Shown piece after piece: positions 14,112 to 22,395 of a stretch of 64,000 bases of DNA (its first letter is position 1; each line of letters opens with the position of its first letter). The stretch is from Pseudoxanthomonas sp. JBR18. Its GTDB lineage: Bacteria > Pseudomonadota > Gammaproteobacteria > Xanthomonadales > Xanthomonadaceae. The translations under genes were made by a program, and so were the position numbers. The stretch covers positions 4,161,001 to 4,225,000 of the forward strand of contig NZ_CP116339.1 in the NCBI RefSeq assembly GCF_028198165.1. The letters run 5' to 3'. The notes below the pieces were generated by a model that had not been told where the DNA came from, searched no databases, and saw only the letters and a program-made list of their open reading frames with translations.

Positions 14112-14702
14112 ATGAGCGGGCAAAAAAGACTGCCGCCGTGGCACGAGAAATTCCGGCTGAGGGATGGCCGTGAACTCCTGATCCGGCCAATTAGGCAAGA
14201 AGACGCGGCACCGATCCGCGGGGCGTTTTCCCTGTTGGAGCCCCAGGAGATCCGCCAGCGTTTTCTTTCACCGATGAACGAACTGTCCGTGGACCAGGCT
14301 GCGGCCCTGTGCACGCCCGACAGCCGCACGGCGTTCGCGCTGGTCGCCGCCGAGCCGATGATCCCAGGCGAAGCCCTGGTCGGCGCGGTGGCGCGGGCCC
14401 ACATCCTGGACGGTGGCAAACAGGCCGAGTACACGGTCCTGGTGAGTCGCTTCATCGCCGGTCAGGGCGTGGGCCGGCATTTGATGCGCCGGCTGGTGAA
14501 GTGGGCGCGCGGACGCAACGTGCAGCAGCTGCAGGGCGACGTGCTGGACGACAATCAGCCAATGCTGCAACTGGTCAAGTCGCTGGGCTTCCGCGTGTTG
14601 CCAGGGCACCAGACCCCGGGCATGTCCCGGGTGGTGCTGGATCTGGACACGGCCGCCGGTCGCCTGGGCGAGGCCGAACCCGCGCCGACCGCGCCAGCCT
14701 GA
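14112..14702 (+). CDS. GNAT-family N-acetyltransferase
   Basis: Predicted acetyl-CoA dependent acetyltransferase of 196 residues. It resembles the stand-alone GNAT domain found at the C-terminus of Pat/PatZ protein acetyltransferases: LLIRPIRQEDA near the start, FLSPMNELS, and the CoA-binding turn GQGVGRHLMRRLVKWA. The tail after residue 175 is Ala/Pro-rich. The substrate is unknown. It lies 60 bp upstream of mfd. Confidence 0.8.
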   Translation: MSGQKRLPPWHEKFRLRDGRELLIRPIRQEDAAPIRGAFSLLEPQEIRQRFLSPMNELSVDQAAALCTPDSRTAFALVAAEPMIPGEALVGAVARAHILDGGKQAEYTVLVSRFIAGQGVGRHLMRRLVKWARGRNVQQLQGDVLDDNQPMLQLVKSLGFRVLPGHQTPGMSRVVLDLDTAAGRLGEAEPAPTAPA

Positions 14703-14761
14703 TCCCCTCGCACGCCCGCTCACGGCGTTTGTCCCGGCCAGCAAGTTAAAATGGCCGACTG

Positions 14762-17700
14762 ATGAGCCAGTCTTCCTCGACCCCGCCGCTGCCGCGTGCC
14801 GGCCAGCCGCGCGCCTGGTGGCGCGCCCCGACCTCTCCTTCCGCCCTGGCCTGGCACCTGGTGCAGGCCGCGCGCGCGCATGATGGCCCGCTGCTGGCTA
14901 TCGCCGCGGACAACCACGGCGCGCACCAGATCGAATCGGACCTGCAGACCCTGCTGGGCCCCGATGCCGACCTGCCGGTGCTGCCATTCCCGGACTGGGA
15001 GACCCTGCCCTACGACCGCTTCAGCCCGCACCCGGACATCATCTCCCAGCGCCTGGCCGCGCTGAACCGCCTGCCCACGCTGGGGCGCGGCATCGTGGTG
15101 GTGCCGGTGCAGACGCTGATGCAGCGCCTGGCACCGGTGGCGCGCATGTCCGGCAGCAGCTTCGACTACCGCGTCGGCCAGAAGCTGGACTTCGACGAGG
15201 AAAAGCGCCGCCTGGAGGCCGCCAGCTACCGCAACGTGCCCCAGGTGCAGGACCCGGGCGACTTCGCCGTGCGCGGGGGCCTGCTGGACGTCTACCCGAT
15301 GGGCGCCAAGGCCCCGCTGCGCATCGAGCTGTTCGACGAAGATATCGACACCATCCGGGCCTTCGACCCGGAGACCCAGCGCTCGCTGGACAAGACCGAC
15401 GCCATCCGCATCCTGCCCGGGCGCGAGGTGCCGCTGGACCCGCGCAGCGTGGAGAAGGCGATGAACGCCCTGCGCGAGCGCTTCGACGTGGACACACGCC
15501 GCAGCAGCCTCTACCAGGATCTCAAGTCCGGCCTGGCGCCGGCCGGCGTGGAGTACTACCTGCCGCTGTTCTACGACGCCACCGCCACGCTGTTCGACTA
15601 CGTGGGCGACAAGGCGCTGCCGGTGCTGGCCGATGCCGCCCTGGCCAATGCCGATGCGTTCTGGCTGCAGGCGCAGTCGCGCTACGAGCAGCGCCGCCAC
15701 GATGTCGAGCATCCGGTGCTGCCGCCCGAAGAGCTGTACCTGGCCCCCAATCCCCTGCGCGAGCTGCTCAACCAGCGTCCGCGCGTGGAGCTGTGCGGAC
15801 CGGCCCACCCGCGCGTGGACGAGGCCAAGTCGCTGGGCGACGTGATCATGCCGCCACTGCCGCTGGCGCCGCGCGACGCGCCGGCCGGTCAGGCGCTGCG
15901 CCAGTTCCTGGACGGCTATCCGGGCGGCGTGCTGGTCGCGGCCGATTCGGCCGGCCGCCGCGAGGCGCTGATGGAAGTCATGCAGTCGGCCCAGCTCAAG
16001 CCCGAGGTGGTGCACGACTTCAAGGCCTTCCTGGACAAAGGCCCGGGCGCCAGGACCTTCGCCATTGCCGTGGCGCCGCTGGAGGACGGCTTCGCGCTGG
16101 AATCCCCGCGCATCGCGGTGCTCACCGAGCGCCAGCTGTTCCCCGAGCGCGCCAACCAGCCGCATCGGCGGCGCCGCAGCGGCAAGGAGCCCGAGGCGAT
16201 CATCCGCGACCTGGGCGAACTGTCCGAAGGCGCGCCCATCGTCCACGAGGACCACGGCGTGGGCCGCTACCGTGGCCTGATCACGCTGGAAGCCGGCGGC
16301 ATGCCGGCCGAGTACGTCGAGATCGAGTACGCCAAGGGCGACCGCCTGTACGTGCCGGTGGCGCAGCTGCACCTGATCAGCCGTTACTCCGGCGCCTCGG
16401 TGGAGACCGCGCCGCTGCATTCGCTGGGCGGCGAGGCCTGGACCAAGGCCAAGCGCCGCGCCGCCGAAAAAGTGCGCGACGTGGCCGCCGAACTGCTGGA
16501 AATCCAGGCCCGTCGCCAGGCCCGCGCCGGCCTGGCCTTGGATGTGGACCGGGCGATGTACGAGCCGTTCGCCGCGACCTTCCCGTTCGAGGAGACGCCC
16601 GACCAGCACGCGGCCATCGACGCGGTGCTGCGCGACCTGGCCAGCAGCCAGCCAATGGACCGCGTGGTCTGCGGCGACGTGGGCTTCGGCAAGACCGAGG
16701 TCGCCGTGCGCGCCGCCTTCGCCGCCGCCAGCGCCGGCAAGCAGGTCGCCGTGCTGGTGCCAACCACCCTGCTGGCCGAGCAGCACTACCGCAACTTCCG
16801 CGATCGCTTCGCCGACTGGCCGCTGCGGGTGGAGGTGCTCTCGCGCTTCAGGTCCACCAAGGAGATCAAGGCGGAACTGGCCAAGCTGGCCGACGGGCAG
16901 CTGGACGTGATCGTCGGCACCCATCGCCTGCTGCAGAGCGACGTCAAGTTCAAGGACCTGGGGCTGGTGATCGTCGACGAGGAGCAGCGCTTCGGCGTGC
17001 GCCAGAAGGAGGCGCTCAAGGCCCTGCGCGCCAACGTGCACCTGCTGACCCTGACCGCCACGCCGATCCCGCGCACGCTCAACATGGCCATGGCCGGCCT
17101 GCGCGACCTGTCGATCATCGCCACCCCGCCGGCCAACCGCATGGCGGTGCAGACCTTCGTCACCGTGTGGGACGAGGCGCTGCTGCGCGAGGCCTTCCAG
17201 CGCGAACTGGCGCGTGGCGGGCAGGTGTATTTCCTGCACAACGATGTGGAAAGCATCGGCCGCATGCAGCGCGACCTGCAGGCGCTGGTGCCGGAGGCGC
17301 GCATCGGCGTGGCCCACGGCCAGATGCCCGAGCGCGAGCTGGAACAGGTGATGCTGGGCTTCCAGAAGCAGCGCTTCAACGTGCTGGTGTGCTCGACCAT
17401 CATCGAATCGGGCATCGATATCCCGAATGCCAACACCATCATCATCAACCGCGCCGACCGCTTCGGCCTGGCCCAGCTGCACCAGCTGCGTGGCCGCGTC
17501 GGTCGCTCGCACCATCGCTCGTACGCGTATCTGGTGGCGCCTGAGACGCGGTCGCTCACCGACGATGCGCGCCGTCGCCTGGAGGCCATTTCCTCCATGG
17601 ACGAACTGGGCGCTGGCTTCATGCTGTCCACCCACGACTTGGAAATCCGCGGCGCCGGCGAGCTGCTGGGCGAAGACCAGAGCGGCCAGATGGCCGAGAT

Positions 17701-18235
17701 CGGCTTCAGCCTGTACACCGAGCTGCTGGATCGCGCGGTGCGCTCCATCCGCCGGGGGCACCTGCCCGACGTGGATGCCGGCGAGGAAGCGCGCGGGGCC
17801 GAGATCGGCCTGCATGTCCCCGCCCTGATCCCCGAGGACTACCTGCCCGACGTGCATACGCGCCTGACCCTGTACAAGCGCGTGTCCAGCGCCCGCGACG
17901 TGGACGAACTGCGCGAGCTGCAGGTGGAGATGATCGACCGTTTCGGCCTGCTGCCCGACCCGGTCAAGCACCTGTTCGCCACCGCCGAGCTCAAGCTCAC
18001 CGCCGACCAGTTGGGCATCCGCAAGCTGGAGCTGGGCGAAGCCGGCGGGCGCATCGTGTTCGAGGCCAAGCCCAAGGTCGACCCGATGACCGTCATCCAG
18101 CTGATCCAGAAGCAGCCCCGCATCTACGCCATGGACGGCCCGGACAAGCTGAAGATCAAGCTCCCCCTGCCCGAGGCCGCCGACCGCTTCAACGCCGCCA
18201 AGGGCCTGATGACGGCGCTGGCGCCGGCGGCCTGA
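14762..18235 (+). CDS. mfd: transcription-repair coupling factor
   Basis: Removes RNA polymerase stalled at DNA lesions and recruits UvrA. The 1157 residues follow the Mfd plan: a UvrB-like N-terminal module (FPDWETLPYDRFSPH), the RNA polymerase interaction domain around residues 490-560 (YVEIEYAKGDRLYVPV), a RecG-like translocase with Walker A GDVGFGKT (Lys644) and DEEQ (739-742), motif VI in QLRGRVGRS, and the C-terminal TRCF domain. The cassette array begins about 440 bp after its stop. Confidence 0.97.
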   Translation: MSQSSSTPPLPRAGQPRAWWRAPTSPSALAWHLVQAARAHDGPLLAIAADNHGAHQIESDLQTLLGPDADLPVLPFPDWETLPYDRFSPHPDIISQRLAALNRLPTLGRGIVVVPVQTLMQRLAPVARMSGSSFDYRVGQKLDFDEEKRRLEAASYRNVPQVQDPGDFAVRGGLLDVYPMGAKAPLRIELFDEDIDTIRAFDPETQRSLDKTDAIRILPGREVPLDPRSVEKAMNALRERFDVDTRRSSLYQDLKSGLAPAGVEYYLPLFYDATATLFDYVGDKALPVLADAALANADAFWLQAQSRYEQRRHDVEHPVLPPEELYLAPNPLRELLNQRPRVELCGPAHPRVDEAKSLGDVIMPPLPLAPRDAPAGQALRQFLDGYPGGVLVAADSAGRREALMEVMQSAQLKPEVVHDFKAFLDKGPGARTFAIAVAPLEDGFALESPRIAVLTERQLFPERANQPHRRRRSGKEPEAIIRDLGELSEGAPIVHEDHGVGRYRGLITLEAGGMPAEYVEIEYAKGDRLYVPVAQLHLISRYSGASVETAPLHSLGGEAWTKAKRRAAEKVRDVAAELLEIQARRQARAGLALDVDRAMYEPFAATFPFEETPDQHAAIDAVLRDLASSQPMDRVVCGDVGFGKTEVAVRAAFAAASAGKQVAVLVPTTLLAEQHYRNFRDRFADWPLRVEVLSRFRSTKEIKAELAKLADGQLDVIVGTHRLLQSDVKFKDLGLVIVDEEQRFGVRQKEALKALRANVHLLTLTATPIPRTLNMAMAGLRDLSIIATPPANRMAVQTFVTVWDEALLREAFQRELARGGQVYFLHNDVESIGRMQRDLQALVPEARIGVAHGQMPERELEQVMLGFQKQRFNVLVCSTIIESGIDIPNANTIIINRADRFGLAQLHQLRGRVGRSHHRSYAYLVAPETRSLTDDARRRLEAISSMDELGAGFMLSTHDLEIRGAGELLGEDQSGQMAEIGFSLYTELLDRAVRSIRRGHLPDVDAGEEARGAEIGLHVPALIPEDYLPDVHTRLTLYKRVSSARDVDELRELQVEMIDRFGLLPDPVKHLFATAELKLTADQLGIRKLELGEAGGRIVFEAKPKVDPMTVIQLIQKQPRIYAMDGPDKLKIKLPLPEAADRFNAAKGLMTALAPAA

Positions 18236-18250
18236 CCGGACCCTCGCCTC

Positions 18251-18288
18251 CGCCGTGACGGCACGCTTCATCGCGCGCCGTCACGGCG
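18251..18288. terminator. 12-bp perfect inverted repeat after mfd
   Basis: Arms CGCCGTGACGGC and GCCGTCACGGCG enclose a 14-base loop starting 16 bp after the mfd stop. There is no T tract, so it may be a Rho-assisted stop or only a stable stem. Confidence 0.45.
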
Positions 18289-18677
18289 TCCGCACCGTCG
18301 TCACGAAGGCGCGCGCGCAAGCGAGGGGGGTCGCAACGATTGATCACGGGGCCGGACCGCGCGTACCAAAATCCTCCGGCGAAGAACCCCTGTGCCGGTT
18401 GAGACCCTCGCGGCAATCCCTGCTTTTCGGCCTAACGCCTTCCAACACCCGTCAACGTTGCGGCCCGTGACGTGGACGGAACTCCGCGCGATATCGGGGT
18501 CTGCACGCCCCGCGATGTTGTACCGGGGTCTGCTCGCCCCCTATCCCGACACGCGGCGAGCGACTCACGCGCTCAATGGCACCGCAACCACCTGATTCCT
18601 ATCGGGAACTTTGAATTGACCCGCCAGCGGCGACAGCACAGAATCCGGATAACGCTCCTTCGAGGGGTCTAATAGTA
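18289..18677. other. noncoding stretch between mfd and the cassette array
   Basis: No coding frame is convincing and there is no room for an integron integrase (about 1 kb). It has GGCCTAAC at 18429-18436, which could be a worn half of an attC site. A weak promoter-like pair, TTGACC at 18615 and CAGAAT 17 bases later, points into the array. Confidence 0.4.
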
Positions 18678-18684
18678 GTTAGGC
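18678..18684 (+). other. first cassette boundary (GTTAGGC core; attI or truncated attC)
   Basis: The first recombination core of the array is GTTAGGC after CTAATAGTA. The bases to its left do not fold like an attC site, so it is either the attI insertion point of a lost integrase or the stub of a deleted cassette. Confidence 0.55.
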
Positions 18685-18913
18685 GTGTGCCTTCTCCTTT
18701 GGCTTGGTGCTCCCGCTTGCATCAGCCCTCGCGCCGGCTGACACTTGACGGGTCACTTCATCGGACGGACAACGTGGCAAGCCCTGCATCGGATGCAGCA
18801 CAAGACAATCGGCCAATCGGCTCGCAAGCGCAGCCGGCCACCTGCGTTGGGCCGTCCTGGCCTAACAAGTCAATCAAGCCGAAACCGCTTCGCGGTTCGG
18901 CTTATTTCCAGCG
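18679..18913 (+). other. cassette 1, no convincing ORF
   Basis: A 235-bp cassette. The only long frame (from 18687) reads into the attC site and has no known relatives that I recognise. It is closely similar in sequence to cassette 2, including GTTAGGCGTGTGC at the start and GCAGCACAAGACAATC in the middle. Confidence 0.7.
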
Positions 18914-18919
18914 TTAGGC
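18860..18919 (+). repeat. attC site of cassette 1
   Basis: A 60-bp site from GCCTAAC to GTTAGGC with arms AAGCCGAAACCGC and GCGGTTCGGCTT. It is of the TCAATC/TTTCCAGC subtype. Confidence 0.93.
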
Positions 18920-19147
18920 GTGTGCTTTTTTCTTTGGCATGGCGCTCCCGCTTGCACCGGTCATTGCGCTGCTTGACACTTGGCAGGTCACCTCGACGGA
19001 TGGTCAACGTGGCAAGCCTGCATCGGACGCAGCACAAGACAATCAGCCCGTTGTCTTGCACGCTCAGCTGGCTACATGCGTTGGGCCGTCCTGGCCTAAC
19101 AAGTCAATCAAGCCGAAGCCGCTCCGCGGCTCGGCTTATTTCCAGCG
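18914..19147 (+). other. cassette 2, paralogue of cassette 1, no convincing ORF
   Basis: A 234-bp cassette that aligns end to end with cassette 1 (start, middle and attC). Differences include indels that change the reading frame, so conservation does not look like protein selection. Both may be noncoding cassettes, or decayed copies of one gene. Confidence 0.7.
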
Positions 19148-19153
19148 TTAGCC
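19094..19153 (+). repeat. attC site of cassette 2
   Basis: A 60-bp site, GCCTAAC to GTTAGCC, arms AAGCCGAAGCCGC and GCGGCTCGGCTT. The right core has one base changed (AGCC). Confidence 0.92.
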
Positions 19154-19166
19154 TTCAAGACAGACT

Positions 19167-19574
19167 ATGACGCTCTCGCAGATAGCTGACATCGCCTCAT
19201 TGATCGGCCTGCCGGTGACCTTTTGGGTTTTGTACGAGACCCATCTGATACGGCAGCATTTTTCTCTGCGCGCGCGAATCCCTGAGCTGCGAACGGCTCT
19301 TGCCGAACAGACAAAAACGCTTTTGTCCGCCATCCAATCCCGTAACTCTGGCGATGCCCACGAGAGCCTCGCCGCCATCACTGCTCTTTTAAGGAACTTA
19401 GAGAAGAAGGTGGGTGCGGCGCACAAGCAGACCGTTACCGAGGCAATCCAGAAAATAGAAGCTGTGACGAGCCAAAGGCTTTCAGATACGCGCAGCCTCC
19501 GCGGCACCTATGAGGCCACGCTCGGGATTGTGGTAACCCTTGAACAAGTCGAACGCGATCTAGCCTGGAAGTGA
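19167..19574 (+). CDS. cassette 3 first gene: membrane-anchored helical protein, unknown
   Basis: A 135-residue protein not recognised as a known family. Residues 4-24 (SQIADIASLIGLPVTFWVLY) form one hydrophobic helix; the rest is Ala/Leu/Glu-rich and predicted helical, so it is probably an inner-membrane protein with a cytosolic helical bundle. It starts 14 bp after the cassette core, and no strong ribosome site is seen. A second gene follows after three bases in the same cassette, so the two are likely made and used together. Confidence 0.75.
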   Translation: MTLSQIADIASLIGLPVTFWVLYETHLIRQHFSLRARIPELRTALAEQTKTLLSAIQSRNSGDAHESLAAITALLRNLEKKVGAAHKQTVTEAIQKIEAVTSQRLSDTRSLRGTYEATLGIVVTLEQVERDLAWK

Positions 19575-19577
19575 GCC

Positions 19578-19952
19578 ATGCCAACTGATTCGAAAGTCTC
19601 CAAGCTCATCAGCACACTTACTTGGGCAACCGTATCCGGCGAGCTCATTTGGCAGATCGTAGAGCCGCCCTCAAGTTTGCGCCAAGGCAGCGATGACATC
19701 GTTGCGTTGTACATTGAATGCAACTTCAAGAACCAGAGAATCGGTCTCTACGAACGTCGCTACAGGGATTACCAGCCAGATCTGGATTCGTGGTACTGGG
19801 CATCGGCCATCCATATGGTCTTCTTTGATCGTTTCGAGCGCGTAATCTGGGAGCACGGCGAGCCAAGCACCGCATTCTATAATCTGTTCGTTGTCGCCCG
19901 CGATTCCGCGTCTGGCATCGATGGAATCTTGAAAGGGCTAGTTGAAGGCTAA
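19578..19952 (+). CDS. cassette 3 second gene: small globular protein, unknown
   Basis: A 124-residue protein with alternating strands and aromatic motifs such as LTWATVSGELIWQIVEPPS and RIGLYERRYRDYQPDLD. I recall hypothetical proteins with RIGLYERRY, but not a function. GGAAGTGAG lies before the ATG, inside the end of the first gene. The stop overlaps the attC site, as is usual for cassette genes. It is encoded with the membrane-anchored protein at 19167. Confidence 0.78.
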   Translation: MPTDSKVSKLISTLTWATVSGELIWQIVEPPSSLRQGSDDIVALYIECNFKNQRIGLYERRYRDYQPDLDSWYWASAIHMVFFDRFERVIWEHGEPSTAFYNLFVVARDSASGIDGILKGLVEG

Positions 19953-20006
19953 CAATTCGTTCAAGCCGAACCCGCTTCGCGGGTCGGCTTAATTCAGGCG
20001 TTAGGC
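19947..20006 (+). repeat. attC site of cassette 3
   Basis: A 60-bp site from GGCTAAC to GTTAGGC with arms AAGCCGAACCCGC and GCGGGTCGGCTT. It is of the TTAATTCA subtype. Confidence 0.92.
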
Positions 20007-20023
20007 GCCAATAGGAGAGTTCT

Positions 20024-20284
20024 GTGAGACCGTATGGATCCGCAATTAGCTATGACACATCCAACCATCCGATCAGGATGATCATTGACTCGTCACGTTA
20101 CGAGGCAATCAGGCACAAGTTCGTGACGGACTATGGACTGCACCCAGTTTCAGAAGAAACTGACTCGGCAAACAACTCTGTAGTCGCAACGCTTCATGAA
20201 AGCGTTGATGAGCACACCTTCCTTCGCCATCTTCAGACCATGCCCCCTGAACAGTACGAAGAGCTAGAAATTCCGCAGGAATGA
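20024..20284 (+). CDS. cassette 4 protein, unknown (86 residues)
   Basis: The protein is not recognised. The GTG start has AGGAG six bases upstream, just after the cassette core. Soluble, mixed composition with YGLHPVSEETDSANNSVVAT and an acidic C-terminus (EQYEELEIPQE); no membrane helix or cysteine pattern. It is the only ORF of its cassette. Confidence 0.72.
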   Translation: MRPYGSAISYDTSNHPIRMIIDSSRYEAIRHKFVTDYGLHPVSEETDSANNSVVATLHESVDEHTFLRHLQTMPPEQYEELEIPQE

Positions 20285-20310
20285 TCGAGCCTTAGGCGGC
20301 ATCGTTTGGC

Positions 20311-20370
20311 GCCTGACGACTCATTCAAGCCGAAGTTGCTTCGCAACTCGGCTTAATTCAAGGATTGGAC
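20311..20370 (+). repeat. attC site of cassette 4, degenerate right core
   Basis: From GCCTGAC to ATTGGAC; the arms AAGCCGAAGTTGC and GCAACTCGGCTT are intact. The right core still fits TTRRRY, but the leading G is A. Confidence 0.85.
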
Positions 20371-20372
20371 TC

Positions 20373-20624
20373 ATGCCGGACAGAAACACGCATCACGATA
20401 GATTGCGATCCATTATTGTGCAGATCGGTCGACTGCAGACCGCTAGAGTCGACATAGTCACATCGTGCGCAGGAGTCGACCACAATAATGTTGTGGCTGT
20501 CATTGATGCGCTCGACAAGATCATTTCAATCTTAGATCAGGAAGCAGCCTGCGAGGAGCAGACCTCGAACATCCACGAAGCTCTTCATATGCCGCAGACG
20601 GGGCGAAAACCTCGTAAGATATGA
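20373..20624 (+). CDS. cassette 5 protein, unknown (83 residues)
   Basis: The protein is not recognised. The ATG lies only two bases after the attC core, so the leader is inside the recombination site. It is predicted mostly helical (LRSIIVQIGRLQTARVDIV, NVVAVIDALDKIISILDQEA), with no membrane helix and a basic C-terminus ending RKPRKI. Confidence 0.7.
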   Translation: MPDRNTHHDRLRSIIVQIGRLQTARVDIVTSCAGVDHNNVVAVIDALDKIISILDQEAACEEQTSNIHEALHMPQTGRKPRKI

Positions 20625-20625
20625 G

Positions 20626-20685
20626 TCCTAACAATTAATTCAAGCCGAAGTTGCTTCGCAACTCGACTTAATTTAGGCCTTAGGC
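20626..20685 (+). repeat. attC site of cassette 5
   Basis: From TCCTAAC to CTTAGGC, arms AAGCCGAAGTTGC and GCAACTCGACTT. Both cores carry one change. Confidence 0.87.
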
Positions 20686-21017
20686 GGTGGTGGAGCAAAT
20701 CAGTTGGTTGGTCCGGCTTCGGTCGGTTCACTGGCATGCAGGCGATCGGCTCCGCGCAGTGGTCATCACCGTTGCTGTTGCGGTAAGTTCAGTGCTTCGT
20801 CCTTGTGCGTCATTGCCGCGCCATGCTCGTTGCATTTGGCTTCGGTAGCAGCCCAGATCGGGCATCGCTGGGCAAGCTCCGTCTCGCAAGCTGGGGCATA
20901 CTCGGTCCAGACGGCGGTGCTGGGGAGCATGGTTGCACCATCCAACCTTTGCAGCCACTCACTGCCTAACAACTCATTCAAGCCGAAGTTGCTTCGCAAC
21001 TCGGCTTAATTCAAGCG
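20680..21017 (+). other. cassette 6, no confident ORF
   Basis: A 338-bp cassette. The plus-strand frame from 20704 runs into the attC site and is Ser/Cys-rich without known features. A minus-strand frame from an ATG at 20930 to about 20766 (MLPSTAVWTEYAPACETELA) has plausible composition and would be antisense to the array. Neither can be called a gene. Confidence 0.5.
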
Positions 21018-21023
21018 TTAGGC
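20964..21023 (+). repeat. attC site of cassette 6
   Basis: From GCCTAAC to GTTAGGC, arms AAGCCGAAGTTGC and GCAACTCGGCTT; a full-consensus site. Confidence 0.93.
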
Positions 21024-21037
21024 CCAAGAAGCAGCAT

Positions 21038-21412
21038 ATGGCGTCTCCTGACAGCGAGTACTTTTATCATCTGCCTTCGCTTACCTCCGACGATTTCGTC
21101 GAGCTGAGCGCCGACAGCTCTTTGCCGCTCCTACTACTTGAGTACGTTCCGACCGGCGCCGGCGTCATTTTTCCAGTCGAGTACATACATCGAGAGTTGA
21201 TTTACCGCACACCCGTACAGAAGGATGCGGTGGCATTCGGCAAAGGCAGACTTGCCGAGGGCACCGACGAGTATCAAGATGTTCGCATTCTCTTCTCGCG
21301 TCCAAACAAGACTGCGACATTTCGCGGACTAGTGCTTGAGGGGCAGGTCAAGGTCGGTCGGCTTCGGCCTAACAATTCATTCAAGCCGATGCCGCTTCGC
21401 GGCACGGCTTAA
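21038..21412 (+). CDS. cassette 7 protein, unknown (124 residues)
   Basis: The protein is not recognised. It starts MASPDSEYFYHLPSLTSDD after AAGAAG, 20 bp from the cassette core. Mixed alpha/beta composition with LLLEYVPTGAGVIFPVEYIH, no membrane helix. The last about 15 residues are encoded by the attC site itself (PNNSFKPMPLRGTA), a common feature of cassette ORFs. The frame is open further upstream, but only through the preceding attC site. Confidence 0.72.
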   Translation: MASPDSEYFYHLPSLTSDDFVELSADSSLPLLLLEYVPTGAGVIFPVEYIHRELIYRTPVQKDAVAFGKGRLAEGTDEYQDVRILFSRPNKTATFRGLVLEGQVKVGRLRPNNSFKPMPLRGTA

Positions 21413-21426
21413 TTATGGTGTTAGGC
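21367..21426 (+). repeat. attC site of cassette 7
   Basis: From GCCTAAC to GTTAGGC, arms AAGCCGATGCCGC and GCGGCACGGCTT, followed by TTAATTATG. Confidence 0.92.
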
Positions 21427-21430
21427 CTCT

Positions 21431-21841
21431 ATGCCAATCAATGTCGTAGCCAAGCAAGAGATCACGGTCGGAACCGAGCAGTTCGTGGATGGAACTGCCC
21501 CAGATGGTCCCTTCGCTGTCGTTTTCGAAGATGACGGGGACACGGGCTACCTCTACGCGCTAGATAGATCCAAGTCGGACCCGTCCATTCAAGATGCGCT
21601 GCACATCTATAACGTCGCAAATGTCACGGACGGACATCGCCCTTCGCTAGTCGAGATTGGCTGGTCACTGGACAACCTAAAGGCAATTTTGCTTATAAAT
21701 GACTATCCTCATGCCATCTTCGACTTTTCGTCAAAGCAAGGCTACTGCCGAACCGGATTTCCACCTCCTTCGGAGAACGGAGATTGGTCCGGCCACGAGT
21801 GGGACGAGTCCGCGCCCAAGCTCTTCGAGGACGAAGCCTAA
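21431..21841 (+). CDS. cassette 8 protein, DUF2251-like
   Basis: A 136-residue soluble protein. The order AVVFEDDGDTGYLYALD, IYNVANVTDGHRPSLVEIGW, YPHAIFDFSSKQGYCRTGFP and WSGHEWDESAP matches my memory of the DUF2251 family, often seen in cassettes and accessory DNA, whose function is unknown. The start is five bases after the cassette core. The stop overlaps the next attC site. Confidence 0.8.
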   Translation: MPINVVAKQEITVGTEQFVDGTAPDGPFAVVFEDDGDTGYLYALDRSKSDPSIQDALHIYNVANVTDGHRPSLVEIGWSLDNLKAILLINDYPHAIFDFSSKQGYCRTGFPPPSENGDWSGHEWDESAPKLFEDEA

Positions 21842-21895
21842 CAAGTCAATCAAGCCGAAGCCGCTTTGTGGCTCGGCTTATTTCCAGCGTTAGGG
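21836..21895 (+). repeat. attC site of cassette 8
   Basis: From GCCTAAC to GTTAGGG, arms AAGCCGAAGCCGC and GTGGCTCGGCTT. It is of the TCAATC/TTTCCAGC subtype, like cassettes 1 and 2. Confidence 0.9.
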
Positions 21896-21926
21896 CTCAC
21901 AACATGCACTACAGTGACGGCCACGA

Positions 21927-22180
21927 AGTGAATCGCCCAGGGTTTCGTAGACACCTACGAGCCGCTTGATTGCTGCTTCTCGAACTGCACCGGTGACAGT
22001 CTGTAGGACATCTGAGTTTGGTCAAGGACATCTGCTCTGGCCTCAGCACCGTGATTGTGGACACTTCGCTTAGTCCGGTCGCGCTCGAACAATTGAAAGA
22101 AGCACTCCGCCGTCTCATATGCGGGGAAATTTTTTCCGAAGTACTCGACGACAGTGGCGGTGCTGCGGCTTTTCCCCTTC
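21927..22180 (-). pseudogene. IS3-family end with transposase 3' remnant
   Basis: The plus strand starts TGAATCGCCCAGGGTTTCG, a terminal sequence typical of IS3-type elements. Reading leftward from about 22180, the minus strand encodes AECFFQLFERDRTKR and AEARADVLD, then jumps to YRLSPVQFEKQQ, the known C-terminal parts of IS3 OrfB with a stretch missing between them. The rest of the element is absent. It interrupts the cassette that begins at 21890. Confidence 0.7.
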
Positions 22181-22338
22181 CGCGTCATTAACCTCGGGCA
22201 GCTTGGTGCAAGCGTTGCGGATGGCATGCGCTCGACCTTCTGTCGGCCGCATCACACAATCAATCTCAACACGGTTGACAAGGCCGCCGAGTGACCGCAA
22301 TCTGCAGTCAAGGAGCGTAGAAACTCCTCTAGTAGCGG

Positions 22339-22368
22339 TACCCACCTCCGTCAAACCGGTGGGTTTTT
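22339..22368 (+). terminator. intrinsic terminator at the head of the XAC0095-like leader
   Basis: Arms ACCCACC and GGTGGGT are followed by six T. It may stop transcription from the array or act within the leader of the downstream gene. Confidence 0.75.
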
Positions 22369-22395
22369 TGTGCCCGCATTCTGCAGGGACAAACC

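Noticed and set aside
14720-18271. 1183-codon minus-strand ORF
   Set aside because: It is opposite mfd over its whole length and has shadow composition.
18289-18677. Search for an integrase or attI site
   Set aside because: There is no coding frame and too little room; only a weak promoter-like pair is seen.
21955-22227. 90-codon minus-strand ORF as a cassette gene
   Set aside because: Its C-terminus is an IS3 transposase tail joined after a deletion; it is a remnant.
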